Shown here: piece by piece, positions 25,058-33,193 of the stretch
Numbering within the stretch: the stretch's first letter is position 1
Layout: each line of letters begins with the position of its first letter
DNA from: Streptomyces vinaceus
GTDB taxonomy: Bacteria > Actinomycetota > Actinomycetes > Streptomycetales > Streptomycetaceae
Length of the DNA stretch: 64,000 bases
NCBI RefSeq assembly: GCF_008704935.1
Contig: NZ_CP023692.1
Span: 186,001 to 250,000 of the forward strand
Direction of reading: 5' to 3'
The notes under the pieces: generated by a model
Told to the model about the DNA's origin: nothing
Database searches by the model: none
Seen by the model: the letters and a program-made list of their open reading frames with translations, nothing else
Made by a program: the position numbers and the translations under genes

Positions 25058-25615
25058 TTGACCACGACGCCCGCCCTCACCGACCTCACCGGGGACTACG
25101 TCCTCGACCCCGCCCACACCAGGATCGGCTTCATCGCCCGCCACGCCATGGTCACCAAGGTCCGCGGCGCGTTCCACCAGTTCGAGGGCACCGCCCACCT
25201 GGACGGCGCCGATCCGGCCCGCTCCACCGCCCAGGTGGTGATCAAGACCGAGAGCATCGACACCGGCGTCGAGCAGCGCGACCAACACCTGCGCACCAAT
25301 GACTTCCTGGACGCTCCCGAGTACCCCGACATCACTTTCCGCACCACCTCTGTCGAGCCTCAGTCCGACACGGAGTACCGCGTCACCGGCGACCTGACCA
25401 TCAAGGACACCACGCGCCCGGTCACGATCGACTTCGAGTACACCGGCAACGCGGTCGACCCCTACGGCAACCTGCGGGTCGGCCTGGAAGGATCGGTGAC
25501 CATCTCCCGCAAGGAGTACGGGGTGACCTGGAACGCGGCCCTGGAGGGCGGCGGAGTCCTGGTCGGCGACAAAGTCGTCCTGGAATTCGACATCTCCGCG
25601 ATCAAGCAGAAGTAG
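25058..25615 (+). CDS. YceI-family lipocalin-like protein
   Basis: A 185-residue protein typical of YceI, which forms an extended eight-stranded barrel that binds polyisoprenoids. Motifs include GDYVLDPAHTRIGFIARHAM, HLRTNDFLDAPEYPDITF, GDLTIKDTTRPV and EYGVTWNAALEGGG. The TTG start is supported by GGAGG 6 nt upstream; TAGCGT at 24995-25000 is a plausible -10. No signal peptide is present, as in most Streptomyces copies. Such genes are often stress-induced. Confidence 0.88.
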   Translation: MTTTPALTDLTGDYVLDPAHTRIGFIARHAMVTKVRGAFHQFEGTAHLDGADPARSTAQVVIKTESIDTGVEQRDQHLRTNDFLDAPEYPDITFRTTSVEPQSDTEYRVTGDLTIKDTTRPVTIDFEYTGNAVDPYGNLRVGLEGSVTISRKEYGVTWNAALEGGGVLVGDKVVLEFDISAIKQK

Positions 25616-25975
25616 GCGGGCTCAGCTCCGGTCGGTGGCGCTGTCCGCTCCGAGGGGAGCCGGCGCTCGGCGGCGCTGGAACGCCATGTCGCGGACGGCG
25701 TCCAGGGCGGTGACGAGGGCCCCCATGAGGACGGCGTCCTCGGCCAGCGCGCCGGGGACCCGGGCCCGGGCGGCGTCGAAGGGTACCCGGGAGCCGCCTG
25801 GCTGAACGACACGCCCGGGGGCAGCAGGGCGGTCGTGGTGGGGCAGCCCGGATGGCCGACACCGCCTGCAGGGCGGCAGCCACGGAACCATGGCGGTGGA
25901 GGCATGTCCGCCAATGCCGGCCGGCCCTCGCCGGCCGCCGCCCAGGTGTTGGCGGCGGCCGCGGTGGTGGGTGGG
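25616..25975. other. Gene-poor gap with a possible ROK-type C-terminal fragment
   Basis: On the minus strand (stop at 25622) the last ~60 codons of one frame read RVPGALAEDAVLMGALVTAL and then DAVRDMAFQRR, which resembles the C-terminal end of a ROK-family regulator. No N-terminal half exists upstream; the frame dissolves after about 25810. It is best seen as a possible relic. The rest of the gap holds no gene I can support. Confidence 0.35.
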
Positions 25976-27376
25976 TTACGGCCGGGCCAGGATGTCCGTC
26001 ACGCGGTGGGCGTAGATCACCCGGCCGCAGGGGGAACCCGGGTCCGTACAGGTCGGGTCCGTGGTGTCCATGCGGTGTTCGGTCAGCGACCACAGGTACT
26101 GCGTACCGCCACCCGGCACGCCCTGCCCGTGCTCGAAGGACAGGTCCTCGGGACCGACCGCGTTGGTGATGTTGGCGCCGTAATCCACCAGACGGCCGCC
26201 CGAGACGGTCGCCCGGCGCAGGCTGCCGCTGTGGGTGGTCCAGCTGCGGTTGAAGTAGTACATGCCGTCGTAGCGTGCCGCGCCCTGGGTGAGATCGCGG
26301 GGCAGGTAGAACGCGCCCGTCGCGGCGACCACCCCGTTGGCCGACTTCAGGAGGCCCGTGGCGTCGTCGACCGGCAGTGCGCCGACCCGCCCCTTCTCGG
26401 GGTGCGTGTCGTCGGAGTCGCAGTACTCGCCCACGATCAGAGCCGGAGCGGCCGAGTTGCTGCGGTCGACGGAGACGTAGGACGCCTTCGGGGCTCCGGT
26501 GGCCACGCAGGTCGCCGCGGAGGTATTGCCCTGCGCGCTGACGAACTTGTACGAGGCCACCTGCGGCATCACGTACCGGTACGTGTGGCTGTAGTAGACG
26601 TTGTTCTGCCGGCCGATCTGGGTCTCGTCGCGGACGTTGCTCTTCAGGCCGTCCAGCGTGGTGTCGTCCACCGATACGTTCTGGTCCGGGTTCAGGTCCA
26701 GGATGGAACGCATGTCGAAGACCCGCAGGCCGTTGAGGGTGTCCGCGACGTAGAGGTAGTACTTGTACCAGGCGATGCCGCCCGCGTGGACGTCGACCGC
26801 CTTGTAGGAGACGTGGCCGTAGCTGTTGTAGTACGGCTCCACCAGTAGCACATGGCGGTAGCGCCGGCCGTCGGGGTCGCCCGGTATCGCGGTCTGCGGG
26901 TCGAGGAAGGACAGCCGCACGCCCTTGCCGCCGGCCTTGTCGTACCAGGCGGTGACCAGTGGCTTGCGCGAGCCCCACAGCTCGTCGCTCTGGGCGTCGG
27001 AGACACCGGTCACGCCCTGGGGGATCCATTCCTCGGTGGCGGAGTCGCCGGGATCCCAGCAGAGCTTCTTGGCGGGAGCGAGCACCTTCCCGTCGTCGCC
27101 CGAGCCGAAGGGGTCCGTGGTGCAGGAAGCGCCCGTCTTCGCGACCCGGTTGCCCTGGTCGAGCAGGTCCTGGACGCCCTGCGTGGGCAGGGCCGCCCTC
27201 AGGTCGGCCACCTGGCCGCTCAGGTCGGGTCCGGGCTTGAGATTGAAGGAGGACGCGGTCGCCGGGTCTCCCGGAGCCGCGTGGGCGGGGGAACCGATCG
27301 CCGGAACCAGAAGGACCGCCGCGACCGCGGCGGCGACCCAACCGGCATACGTACCAGGGGATTTATGGCGTGGCAT
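25976..27376 (-). CDS. Secreted protein of unknown function
   Basis: About 466 residues. A signal peptide (VAAAVAAVLLVPAIG) ends at AHAAPGD. The mature protein is rich in Asp/Tyr/Gly strands such as YVADTLNGLRVFDMRSIL and YVSVDRSNSAAPALIVGEY, and suggests a beta-propeller built of repeated sheets. Cys pairs are present. No catalytic signature was recognised. It looks like the large secreted propeller-type proteins common in Streptomyces. The ATG at 27376 gives the best signal peptide. Confidence 0.7.
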   Translation of the reverse strand: MPRHKSPGTYAGWVAAAVAAVLLVPAIGSPAHAAPGDPATASSFNLKPGPDLSGQVADLRAALPTQGVQDLLDQGNRVAKTGASCTTDPFGSGDDGKVLAPAKKLCWDPGDSATEEWIPQGVTGVSDAQSDELWGSRKPLVTAWYDKAGGKGVRLSFLDPQTAIPGDPDGRRYRHVLLVEPYYNSYGHVSYKAVDVHAGGIAWYKYYLYVADTLNGLRVFDMRSILDLNPDQNVSVDDTTLDGLKSNVRDETQIGRQNNVYYSHTYRYVMPQVASYKFVSAQGNTSAATCVATGAPKASYVSVDRSNSAAPALIVGEYCDSDDTHPEKGRVGALPVDDATGLLKSANGVVAATGAFYLPRDLTQGAARYDGMYYFNRSWTTHSGSLRRATVSGGRLVDYGANITNAVGPEDLSFEHGQGVPGGGTQYLWSLTEHRMDTTDPTCTDPGSPCGRVIYAHRVTDILARP

Positions 27377-27543
27377 CGCTGATTCTTCGACCTTCACTGG
27401 GGAGAAAGCGAAGATCATACGTATGGCCGCCGGAGGCCCGCGCACCGGGGAGCCCGCAGTCACGGATTCGGTCGATGGCCCCACGCGCCCCGCTGGCATT
27501 CCGTACGCTGCGTGCGCAGGGGTGGGACCGGGTGAGGGGGAGC

Positions 27544-28953
27544 ATGACCGGTGCAGAAGAGGCAGGACCTTTCGGGCCGGCAGGGCCCGTACTCGGGGGC
27601 CGATACCGACTCGTGCGCCCGATGGGTACCGGCGGATCCGGGCGGACCTGGCAGGCGCACGACGAGCTCCTCGGAATCCGCGTGGTGGCCAAGGAGTTAC
27701 GGGCGCCGTGGACCTTGACGGACGCCGAGCGCGGGAACTGGCTGCGGTGGGCGGAGCGGCAAGTCCGCTGGACGGCGCGACTGCCCCGGCATCCCAGTCT
27801 GGTGGCCGTCCACGACCTGGTAACCGACGGTCCCGTCCTGTGGACCGTCATGGAGTTCGTCGAAGGGCAATCGCTGGCCGCCCGCCTCGAAGAGCGGGGC
27901 CCGCTCAGCACGGCGGAAGCCACCCGCCTCGCCACCGCTCTGCTGGTCGCACTTCAGGCAGCGCACGAAGCGAAATTCGTGCACGGCGCGGTACGTCCCG
28001 ACAACGTGATGGTGGACGGCGACCGTATCGCTCTGCTCATCGACCCCGAGACCGCCACCCGCGTCGGGGACCGGGGGAACGACGAACCGGCGGCGCTCAG
28101 TGGGCTCGTACGCCGGCTGGACCACCTCTCGCCGGAGCGGATCCAGGGGCTCGGCCCATGGCCGGCGAGCGACTTGTACGGCCTGGGGCTCACGCTGTAC
28201 GAGGCCGTCGAGGGGGTCTCGCCGTACCGCGGTCCCACTCCCGCGGTCATCCTGGCCGCCATCCTGAACGAGCGGCCGCGGCCGATGGGGCGCGCCCGGT
28301 CACTGGAGCCGCTGATCGAGGGGCTCCTGCGGAAGGACCCCGCGGCCCGCCTCACGATCCCCCAGGCGTGGGGGATCCTGAATTCCTCCGCACGCATCAG
28401 CCAAGACGCCCCGTCACAGTCCACGCCATGGGGCCGGGCCCCGGCCCAAGCCCCGGCCCCGGCCCCGGCCTGGGCACCCGATCGCGAGGAGGCCCACGCT
28501 TATCCGCCGGCCCTGCCTGCGTCCATGCCGCCCCCCGGGGCCACGCCCCCTCCCCCCGTCACGGCAGCCGGTGGCAACGGCGCCCTGATTCTGACGGCCT
28601 TGCTCCTGCTGGCCCTGGTCTCGGTGTGCGTTCTGCTGGCCCGCCCGGTGCTGGCGTACGCCGGCTCCCTGGCGGCGGCTCCCTTCTGGCCGGCCGTGCT
28701 GTCGTGGGCGGCGTTCGCGCTCGGGCTGCTCGTACTCGGGTACCAAGTGCGGGCCACCGTACGGCTGGAGGGCTCGCCGCACCCCGTACGGTCGCGGCTG
28801 TCGCTGGTACCGCCGCCGCGGTGGTCGCCGGAGGAGCTCTCCGCCCGCCGCCAGGCGGCCGAGCGGGCCGTGGACGAGTCCTTGCTGCGGGTCGACCAGC
28901 GGCTGGCAGCCGCCTCCCCCCGCCCGAACCGGAACGGGGGCGCCGATGCCTGA
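27544..28953 (+). CDS. Predicted membrane pseudokinase (Ser/Thr kinase fold)
   Basis: A 469-residue protein. Residues ~20-280 have a Hanks-type kinase fold. The glycine loop is MGTGGSGRTW, the VAIK lysine is in RVVAKEL, and ASDLYGLGLTLYEAVEG is the helix-F region. The catalytic loop reads VHGAVRPDNVMV instead of HRDxKPxN, so the catalytic Asp is Ala. DFG is IDPE. Both changes predict loss of phosphotransfer. After a Pro-rich linker two membrane helices follow (GALILTALLLLALVSVCVLL and a second near 390). A scaffold or ATP-sensing role is likely. It overlaps the next gene by 8 nt. Confidence 0.78.
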   Translation: MTGAEEAGPFGPAGPVLGGRYRLVRPMGTGGSGRTWQAHDELLGIRVVAKELRAPWTLTDAERGNWLRWAERQVRWTARLPRHPSLVAVHDLVTDGPVLWTVMEFVEGQSLAARLEERGPLSTAEATRLATALLVALQAAHEAKFVHGAVRPDNVMVDGDRIALLIDPETATRVGDRGNDEPAALSGLVRRLDHLSPERIQGLGPWPASDLYGLGLTLYEAVEGVSPYRGPTPAVILAAILNERPRPMGRARSLEPLIEGLLRKDPAARLTIPQAWGILNSSARISQDAPSQSTPWGRAPAQAPAPAPAWAPDREEAHAYPPALPASMPPPGATPPPPVTAAGGNGALILTALLLLALVSVCVLLARPVLAYAGSLAAAPFWPAVLSWAAFALGLLVLGYQVRATVRLEGSPHPVRSRLSLVPPPRWSPEELSARRQAAERAVDESLLRVDQRLAAASPRPNRNGGADA

Positions 28954-29325
28954 GCAGGATCCCGCCGCCCCGTTGGCGGAAACGGTCGCTGCCCCGGCCT
29001 CGCCCGCAGCGGCGGCCGCGAGCGCCATACCCTCCTTCCCGCACGCGGACGAGGCGTCGAAGTGGAAGGAGATCGAACCGGACCACCTTGCGTGGCGCCG
29101 CACGCTGGTGGAGCGCCAGTTGCGGCAGGAGCGCCTGGACCAGTGGACGGGCTACGGCTTCCGGCTGCTGGAGTACGCGATCGTGGTGGGGTTCGGCGTG
29201 GCCTTCGTCTGGCTCGGCTTCTACGCAGTGGACCACAAGGCCTCGGGGCAGGCCGCGCCGCTGATCGGGGTGGGATGGCCGGGCTGGTCAGCGCGGTGCT
29301 GGCGGTACGGAACCGGCGGAACTGA
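28946..29325 (+). pseudogene. Small two-helix membrane protein disrupted by a frameshift
   Basis: From the ATG at 28946 the frame reads a Pro/Ala-rich lead, WKEIEPDHLAWRRTLVERQL, and one clear membrane helix (YAIVVGFGVAFVWLGFYAVD), then GQAAPLIGVG. The frame then turns to nonsense. The +1-shifted frame reads MAGLVSAVLAVRNRRN and stops at 29325. Restoring one base near 29274, in a G run (gggg-t-ggg), would give a natural 126-residue protein with two helices. It is either a real frameshift or a sequencing error. Its start overlaps the pseudokinase end, so the two are presumably partners. Confidence 0.65.
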
Positions 29326-29389
29326 AAGCGCACGCACCGGGTACGGTCGCCGTCCCGCGTGTGCGCCTGCTTGCGCGCGTGCCCGACCG

Positions 29390-30067
29390 TCATGTGCCGG
29401 GGGGCCTGGTGCGTTGCTGGTGGTGCAGCCAGGCTGTCAATGCCGCCTGAAGGTCGGCGGCTTCCCGAGGGTCGAGAGTTCTCTTCGTACCGCCGGCGTG
29501 CAGGCGTATGCCGCCAGCGGTGACGGTCCAGCCGGGGCTGCGCTGCGGGCCGGAGGTCAGAGCCTGCCCGTCGGTCAGGGTGCGGAGTGCTGCCCGGACC
29601 CGCCGGGGCACGGCGGCGGTGCCGGGCGGGAACGGGGTGCGGGGCCGGGGCGTGATCCCGATCGCCGTGTAGAACGCCGCCAGCGCGTCGTCGAGGGAGC
29701 CGGGCCCCGCGGGGGCGGCGCCGGTGAAATCCGCGATGAGTTCCGGGTGCGGGCGCGGGGCGTGGGATCCGTACGGCTGTGCGTGCAGGGCGTGCTCGAC
29801 GGTATCCAGGCGCACGCACGCGGGTGGGATGAGTTCGCGGGTGTAGCCGCGGTTGATCAGGGCCGCGTAGACCTTGCGTAACTCGGCGGCCTGGCGCGGC
29901 ACGGGGTGGCGGTCGGGGGCGATCGGCGCGTGGGGTCTCGCGGGGCGTGGCTCCATCCCGAGCAGTCCCGCGCTCTGGTGCAGCACTCCGGCCTCCGTCA
30001 GCACCAGCGTCGCCTGCCGGCCCTTCGCGTCGGAGCCGAGCCGGAAGCCCACCACCACGGTGCCCAT
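29390..30067 (-). CDS. Hypothetical protein
   Basis: About 225 residues. A short N-terminal beta segment (GTVVVGFRLGSDAKGRQA) precedes a helical central part and the segment PGSLDDALAAFYTAIGITPR. No signal peptide or membrane helix is seen. GAGGAGGG lies 8 nt before the ATG at 30067, which is why this start is preferred to the GTG at 30091. I do not recognise the family. Codon usage supports a real gene. Confidence 0.55.
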   Translation of the reverse strand: MGTVVVGFRLGSDAKGRQATLVLTEAGVLHQSAGLLGMEPRPARPHAPIAPDRHPVPRQAAELRKVYAALINRGYTRELIPPACVRLDTVEHALHAQPYGSHAPRPHPELIADFTGAAPAGPGSLDDALAAFYTAIGITPRPRTPFPPGTAAVPRRVRAALRTLTDGQALTSGPQRSPGWTVTAGGIRLHAGGTKRTLDPREAADLQAALTAWLHHQQRTRPPGT

Positions 30068-30457
30068 CCCCACTGCCCTCCTCACGGCCACGGCCCACCG
30101 CGGCCCCGCTCCGCCACGCTAACGAGACCGCGCCTGCCGAGGAGGAAGTTGGCGATGTTTGACCGACACCGGTCCGGAGTCCGAAGTCTGGTGACCCGAG
30201 TCAGAAGTCTTCTGACAGGTCCCTGGTCACACGGAACCGGGCCGGCGGAATTCGTGCACCGAGTGCTTGCGATCGCCGGGGCCCGGCACCCGCTACCCGT
30301 CCTCTCGACGGGATACCGCGGTCGCACATCGTGGCCTGCGCAGATGCCGCCGTTCCACCGTGTGGACCGCTACCGACCGAGCCGGTCGTGCGGGGGTATC
30401 GTCGTCCGGTCACGGACGGCAATCGGAGCGTCCGTTCAACCCAGGGGAACCACCATC
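30068..30457. other. Divergent intergenic region with an inverted repeat
   Basis: The gap carries GTCAGAAG-T-CTTCTGAC (30200-30216), a perfect 8-bp inverted repeat that could be an operator. TATCGT at 30397-30402 is a possible -10 for the HopJ-like gene. No additional gene was found. Confidence 0.4.
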
Positions 30458-30802
30458 ATGACTGATCTGAAGTCGCTGCGAGCGAGCCTTGCTTCCGGTG
30501 AGCACGAGTTCGCCGACACCCTGGCCTTCATTGCCGCGCACTACGAGTACCAGCCGCAGGCGTTCCGCAACGGGGACCTGGAGAACGCCGCGGGTGAGAA
30601 CGAGGGTTCCTGCAAGACGCTGGGACTGGCCCTGCTGGAAGGGCTGAGCGACGAAGAGGCGCTGCTGGCGTTCGGTGAGCACTACCGCAGCGTGCTGGCG
30701 ACGCCGAACGACACCGATCACGGCAACATTCGCAACCTCATGGCCCATGGCCTGGCGGGCGTGAGCTTCGCCGGGCAGCAGCCGTTGGCCCGCAAGGGCT
30801 GA
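30458..30802 (+). CDS. HopJ-like protein
   Basis: A 114-residue protein of the family named after the Pseudomonas effector HopJ. Typical motifs are FADTLAFIAAHYEYQPQAFR, NAAGENEGSCKTLGLALLEG, and the ending NDTDHGNIRNLMAHG. Despite the name, this family is widespread in non-pathogens with no type III secretion, and none is seen here. The function is unknown. A good hairpin terminator follows at once. Confidence 0.82.
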   Translation: MTDLKSLRASLASGEHEFADTLAFIAAHYEYQPQAFRNGDLENAAGENEGSCKTLGLALLEGLSDEEALLAFGEHYRSVLATPNDTDHGNIRNLMAHGLAGVSFAGQQPLARKG

Positions 30803-30804
30803 CG

Positions 30805-30830
30805 CGGCGCGGCGATGCCACGCCGCGCCG
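30805..30830. terminator. Terminator hairpin between convergent hopJ-like and Sua5-like genes
   Basis: A 10-bp stem CGGCGCGGCG / CGCCGCGCCG with a six-base loop lies between two convergent stop codons, so it can serve both transcripts. Confidence 0.65.
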
Positions 30831-30832
30831 GA

Positions 30833-31477
30833 TCACCTCTCCAGCAGGTCGGGGACGACGCCGCGCAACACGTCGGCGCTGATGGCGCCGGCCCGCTTGA
30901 GGACCGGTACCGGGCCGGTGAGGTCCACGATCGAGGAGGCGACGGCGGCCTCGGTGGGCCCGCCGTCCAGATAGACGGCGACGGAATCGCCCAGCATGTC
31001 CTGGGCGGCGTCGCAGTCCTGCGGGGACGGCCGGCCGGTCAGGTTGGCACTGGAGACCGCCATGGGGCCGGTCTCGGCGAGCAGTTCCAGGGCGACGGGG
31101 TGGGACGGCATCCGGACCGCGACCGTGCCGTGGGTCTCCCCGAGATCCCAGGTCAGCGATGGCAGGTGGCGGGCGACCAAGGTCAGTCCGCCCGGCCAGA
31201 ACGCCTCCACCAGGGCCCACCCCTGCGCGGGGAAATCGGCGACCAGCTCGTTCAGGGCGTCCGGGGAGGCGACCAGTACCGGCGAGGGCATCGCACGGTC
31301 CCGGCCCTTGGCTCCCAGCAGTCCGTCCACCGCGTCGGGGTTGAAGGCGTCCGCACCGATGCCGTAGACGGTGTCGGTCGGGAGCACCACGAGCTCGCCC
31401 CGGCGCACCGCCTTGGCCGCCATGCCCAGTCCGTCGGTCCGGCCCGAGGCCGTGCCGCAGTCGTATCGAAGGGCCAT
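30833..31477 (-). CDS. Sua5/YciO/YrdC-type L-threonylcarbamoyladenylate synthase
   Basis: A 214-residue YrdC-fold protein. ELVVLPTDTVYGIGADAF is the standard substrate entry. The KGR-type motif is degenerate, reading GAKGRDRAMPSPVLV. WPGGLTLVA, VAVRMPSHP and SSANLTGRPSP complete the family pattern. It would make threonylcarbamoyl-AMP for tRNA t6A, but Streptomyces usually have another copy near prfA/prmC, so this may be a paralogue. GGAGA precedes the ATG. Confidence 0.8.
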   Translation of the reverse strand: MALRYDCGTASGRTDGLGMAAKAVRRGELVVLPTDTVYGIGADAFNPDAVDGLLGAKGRDRAMPSPVLVASPDALNELVADFPAQGWALVEAFWPGGLTLVARHLPSLTWDLGETHGTVAVRMPSHPVALELLAETGPMAVSSANLTGRPSPQDCDAAQDMLGDSVAVYLDGGPTEAAVASSIVDLTGPVPVLKRAGAISADVLRGVVPDLLER

Positions 31478-31619
31478 CGTCGATCTCCGTTCTACCGGGC
31501 GCCCGGCCCGTTCCTGCCTCCGTACCCCGGCAGGTTACCGGCACGGGCGGGACCTCCCGTGCCGGTCGTACGCCTTTCCCGCGTACGGAGGACAGAGCCG
31601 GGCCGGCGGCCCCTCGCGC

Positions 31620-32369
31620 TCAGGCGGGGAGGGTCATCAGGAGCAGGGGGGCCGTGGTGGGCCGGGGGGATCCCCCGGCGGGCTCGACGGTGAGGCCGAC
31701 GGCGGCCGCGTCGGCGGGGTCGCCCTCCAACAGGACCGTGCCGTCCTGCCGGATGAACCCGGCCGGCCGCATGGTGCCGTCATGGGCGAGCCACAGCTGG
31801 TACGTGCTGCCCGCGGCCGGGGCGGGCAGGCCGGTGGCGGTGAACACGGCCCTGTTCTGCCGGTCGGAGGCGACGACGGAGGCCAGGGCGCCGTTGCTCG
31901 CCCGGCCGTGGACCGTACGGGCGTCCGGCGCGGCCAGGACTCCGCTGACGGCGTCCAGACGCGTCTCGCTCTGCCGGGCTCGCTGCTCCAGCTGCCGGTT
32001 CTGCTGGTTCTGCCAGGCCGCCAAGCCGGCGAACGAGGCCGCTGCGGCGAGGCTCGCGGCCAAGGCGACCGGGAGCGCCTTGCGCCGCAGCGCGCCGCGC
32101 AGGGAGACCGTGGTGGCCGAGGGGACGCGGGGCGGGAGCTGCCGTACGTGATCGACGGCCGCCAGGGTCCGCTGCTTCATCGGGGCGGGCGCGGGCTGAG
32201 CCGCGAAGGATGCCAGCCGCGCCGCGGTGGCCTGGAAGTCGGCCACGTCCTGCCGACAGGCGTCGCACCCGGTCAGGTGGGCGGCGAACTCCTCGCGCTC
32301 GGCCGGGTCGAGGGCGTCCAGCGCGTACGCGCCGGCCAGGACGTGGATATCGGACGCCTGGTGATTCAC
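31620..32369 (-). CDS. rskA: Anti-sigma factor of SigK
   Basis: A 249-residue RskA-type protein. The N-terminal zinc anti-sigma pattern is in HLTGCDACRQDV (H-x3-C-x2-C). One membrane helix follows (PVALAASLAAAASFAGLAAW). The extracytoplasmic part begins with a coiled coil rich in Gln/Arg and ends with the RskA domain (STYQLWLAHDGTMRPAG and so on). Membrane RskA is released by regulated proteolysis. The GTG overlaps the sigma stop (GTGA), so the pair is made in step. Confidence 0.9.
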   Translation of the reverse strand: MNHQASDIHVLAGAYALDALDPAEREEFAAHLTGCDACRQDVADFQATAARLASFAAQPAPAPMKQRTLAAVDHVRQLPPRVPSATTVSLRGALRRKALPVALAASLAAAASFAGLAAWQNQQNRQLEQRARQSETRLDAVSGVLAAPDARTVHGRASNGALASVVASDRQNRAVFTATGLPAPAAGSTYQLWLAHDGTMRPAGFIRQDGTVLLEGDPADAAAVGLTVEPAGGSPRPTTAPLLLMTLPA

Positions 32370-33025
32370 GTGGTCACCCCCATGCAGTCGCGAAGCCGGA
32401 TCAGCCCGTCGCGCATGCGTGTCTTGATGGTCGGAAGCGGTGTGCGAAGCGTCTGGGCGACTTCACGGTAGGTCAGGCCTCCGTAGTAGGCCAGGGTCAC
32501 GGCCTGGCGTTGGAGCTCGGTCAGGCCGCGCAGGCAGCGGCGTACCTGCTCGCTGTCGAGCCGGGTCTCGACCTGCTCGGCGACCTCGTCGAACGCCGTG
32601 TGGTGCTCGCGTGCGGCCTGAGCCTGCTCGCGGTCCGCGGCGGCTTGTACGGTGCGGACGCGGTCGACCGCCCTACGGTGGGCAAGGGTCGCCGTCCAGG
32701 TGGTCACGCTGCCGGCGTCGGGCCGGTAGCGGGCGGCCTGCCGCCACAGGTCGAGCATGACCTCCTGGGCGACCTCCTCCGACTGGGCACGGTCGCGCAC
32801 GACCTTCACCACGATCCCGAAGACCATGGGCGCGAGAGCGTCGTACAGCGTCGAGAAGGCCTGCTTGTCGCCGCGGGCGACCTGCTCCATGACCTCGGCG
32901 AGGTCGGCGGGGCCGGGGCGGCCGGGGGAACGGAACGGGAGGGGCTGGTTCACAGGGCCGGCTCCGGCTGTGGCGACGGGGCGGAAGGACGGCAGGGGCC
33001 GGCCTCCCGGGGGCGGGGTGTCCAT
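32366..33025 (-). CDS. sigK: ECF sigma factor SigK
   Basis: A 219-residue ECF sigma factor. Region 2 covers AFSTLYDALAPMVFGIVVKV, then SEEVAQEVMLDLWRQAARYR and TWTATLAHRRAVDR. Region 4 covers LTELQRQAVTLAYYGGLTYR and LRTPLPTIKTRMRDGL. The length and the order sigma then RskA fit SigK. The ATG at 33025 is chosen because the upstream in-frame extension is low in coding character and would run through the promoter. A promoter matching the mycobacterial SigK consensus lies upstream, suggesting autoregulation. Confidence 0.88.
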   Translation of the reverse strand: MDTPPPGGRPLPSFRPVATAGAGPVNQPLPFRSPGRPGPADLAEVMEQVARGDKQAFSTLYDALAPMVFGIVVKVVRDRAQSEEVAQEVMLDLWRQAARYRPDAGSVTTWTATLAHRRAVDRVRTVQAAADREQAQAAREHHTAFDEVAEQVETRLDSEQVRRCLRGLTELQRQAVTLAYYGGLTYREVAQTLRTPLPTIKTRMRDGLIRLRDCMGVTT

Positions 33026-33085
33026 CGCATGGCGGTCCTCTGTCGCAGGGCGGTGCAGGTGTTTCGTGTCCGTACTTCTGCCCGT

Positions 33086-33113
33086 ACTTCGTAGCGGAGG
33101 CGCGTGCGGATGG
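33086..33113 (-). promoter_or_regulatory. SigK-like promoter of sigK-rskA
   Basis: Minus-strand CCATCC (33108-33113), then 16 nt, then CGAAGT (33086-33091). The mycobacterial SigK consensus, from memory, is CCATCC-N16/17-CGAATC. The -35 is identical and the -10 matches in four of six bases. It would drive sigK itself. Confidence 0.55.
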
Positions 33114-33159
33114 GGTGCCGCCTTCGGGACGGCTTCTTTCACTCGTACGGGTGAGGTGG

Positions 33160-33187
33160 CAATCCGCCGGGCGGCCGGGGACGAATC
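33160..33187 (+). promoter_or_regulatory. SigK-like promoter of the molybdopterin oxidoreductase gene
   Basis: Plus-strand CAATCC (33160-33165), 16 nt, CGAATC (33182-33187). The -10 is identical to the SigK consensus and the -35 differs at one base. The GTG start at 33194 is 6 nt downstream, so the message would be leaderless. Confidence 0.55.
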
Positions 33188-33193
33188 CCGGGT

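Noticed and set aside
30458..30802. A type III effector, from the HopJ name
   Set aside because: The family is widespread in bacteria without type III secretion and no secretion genes are present.
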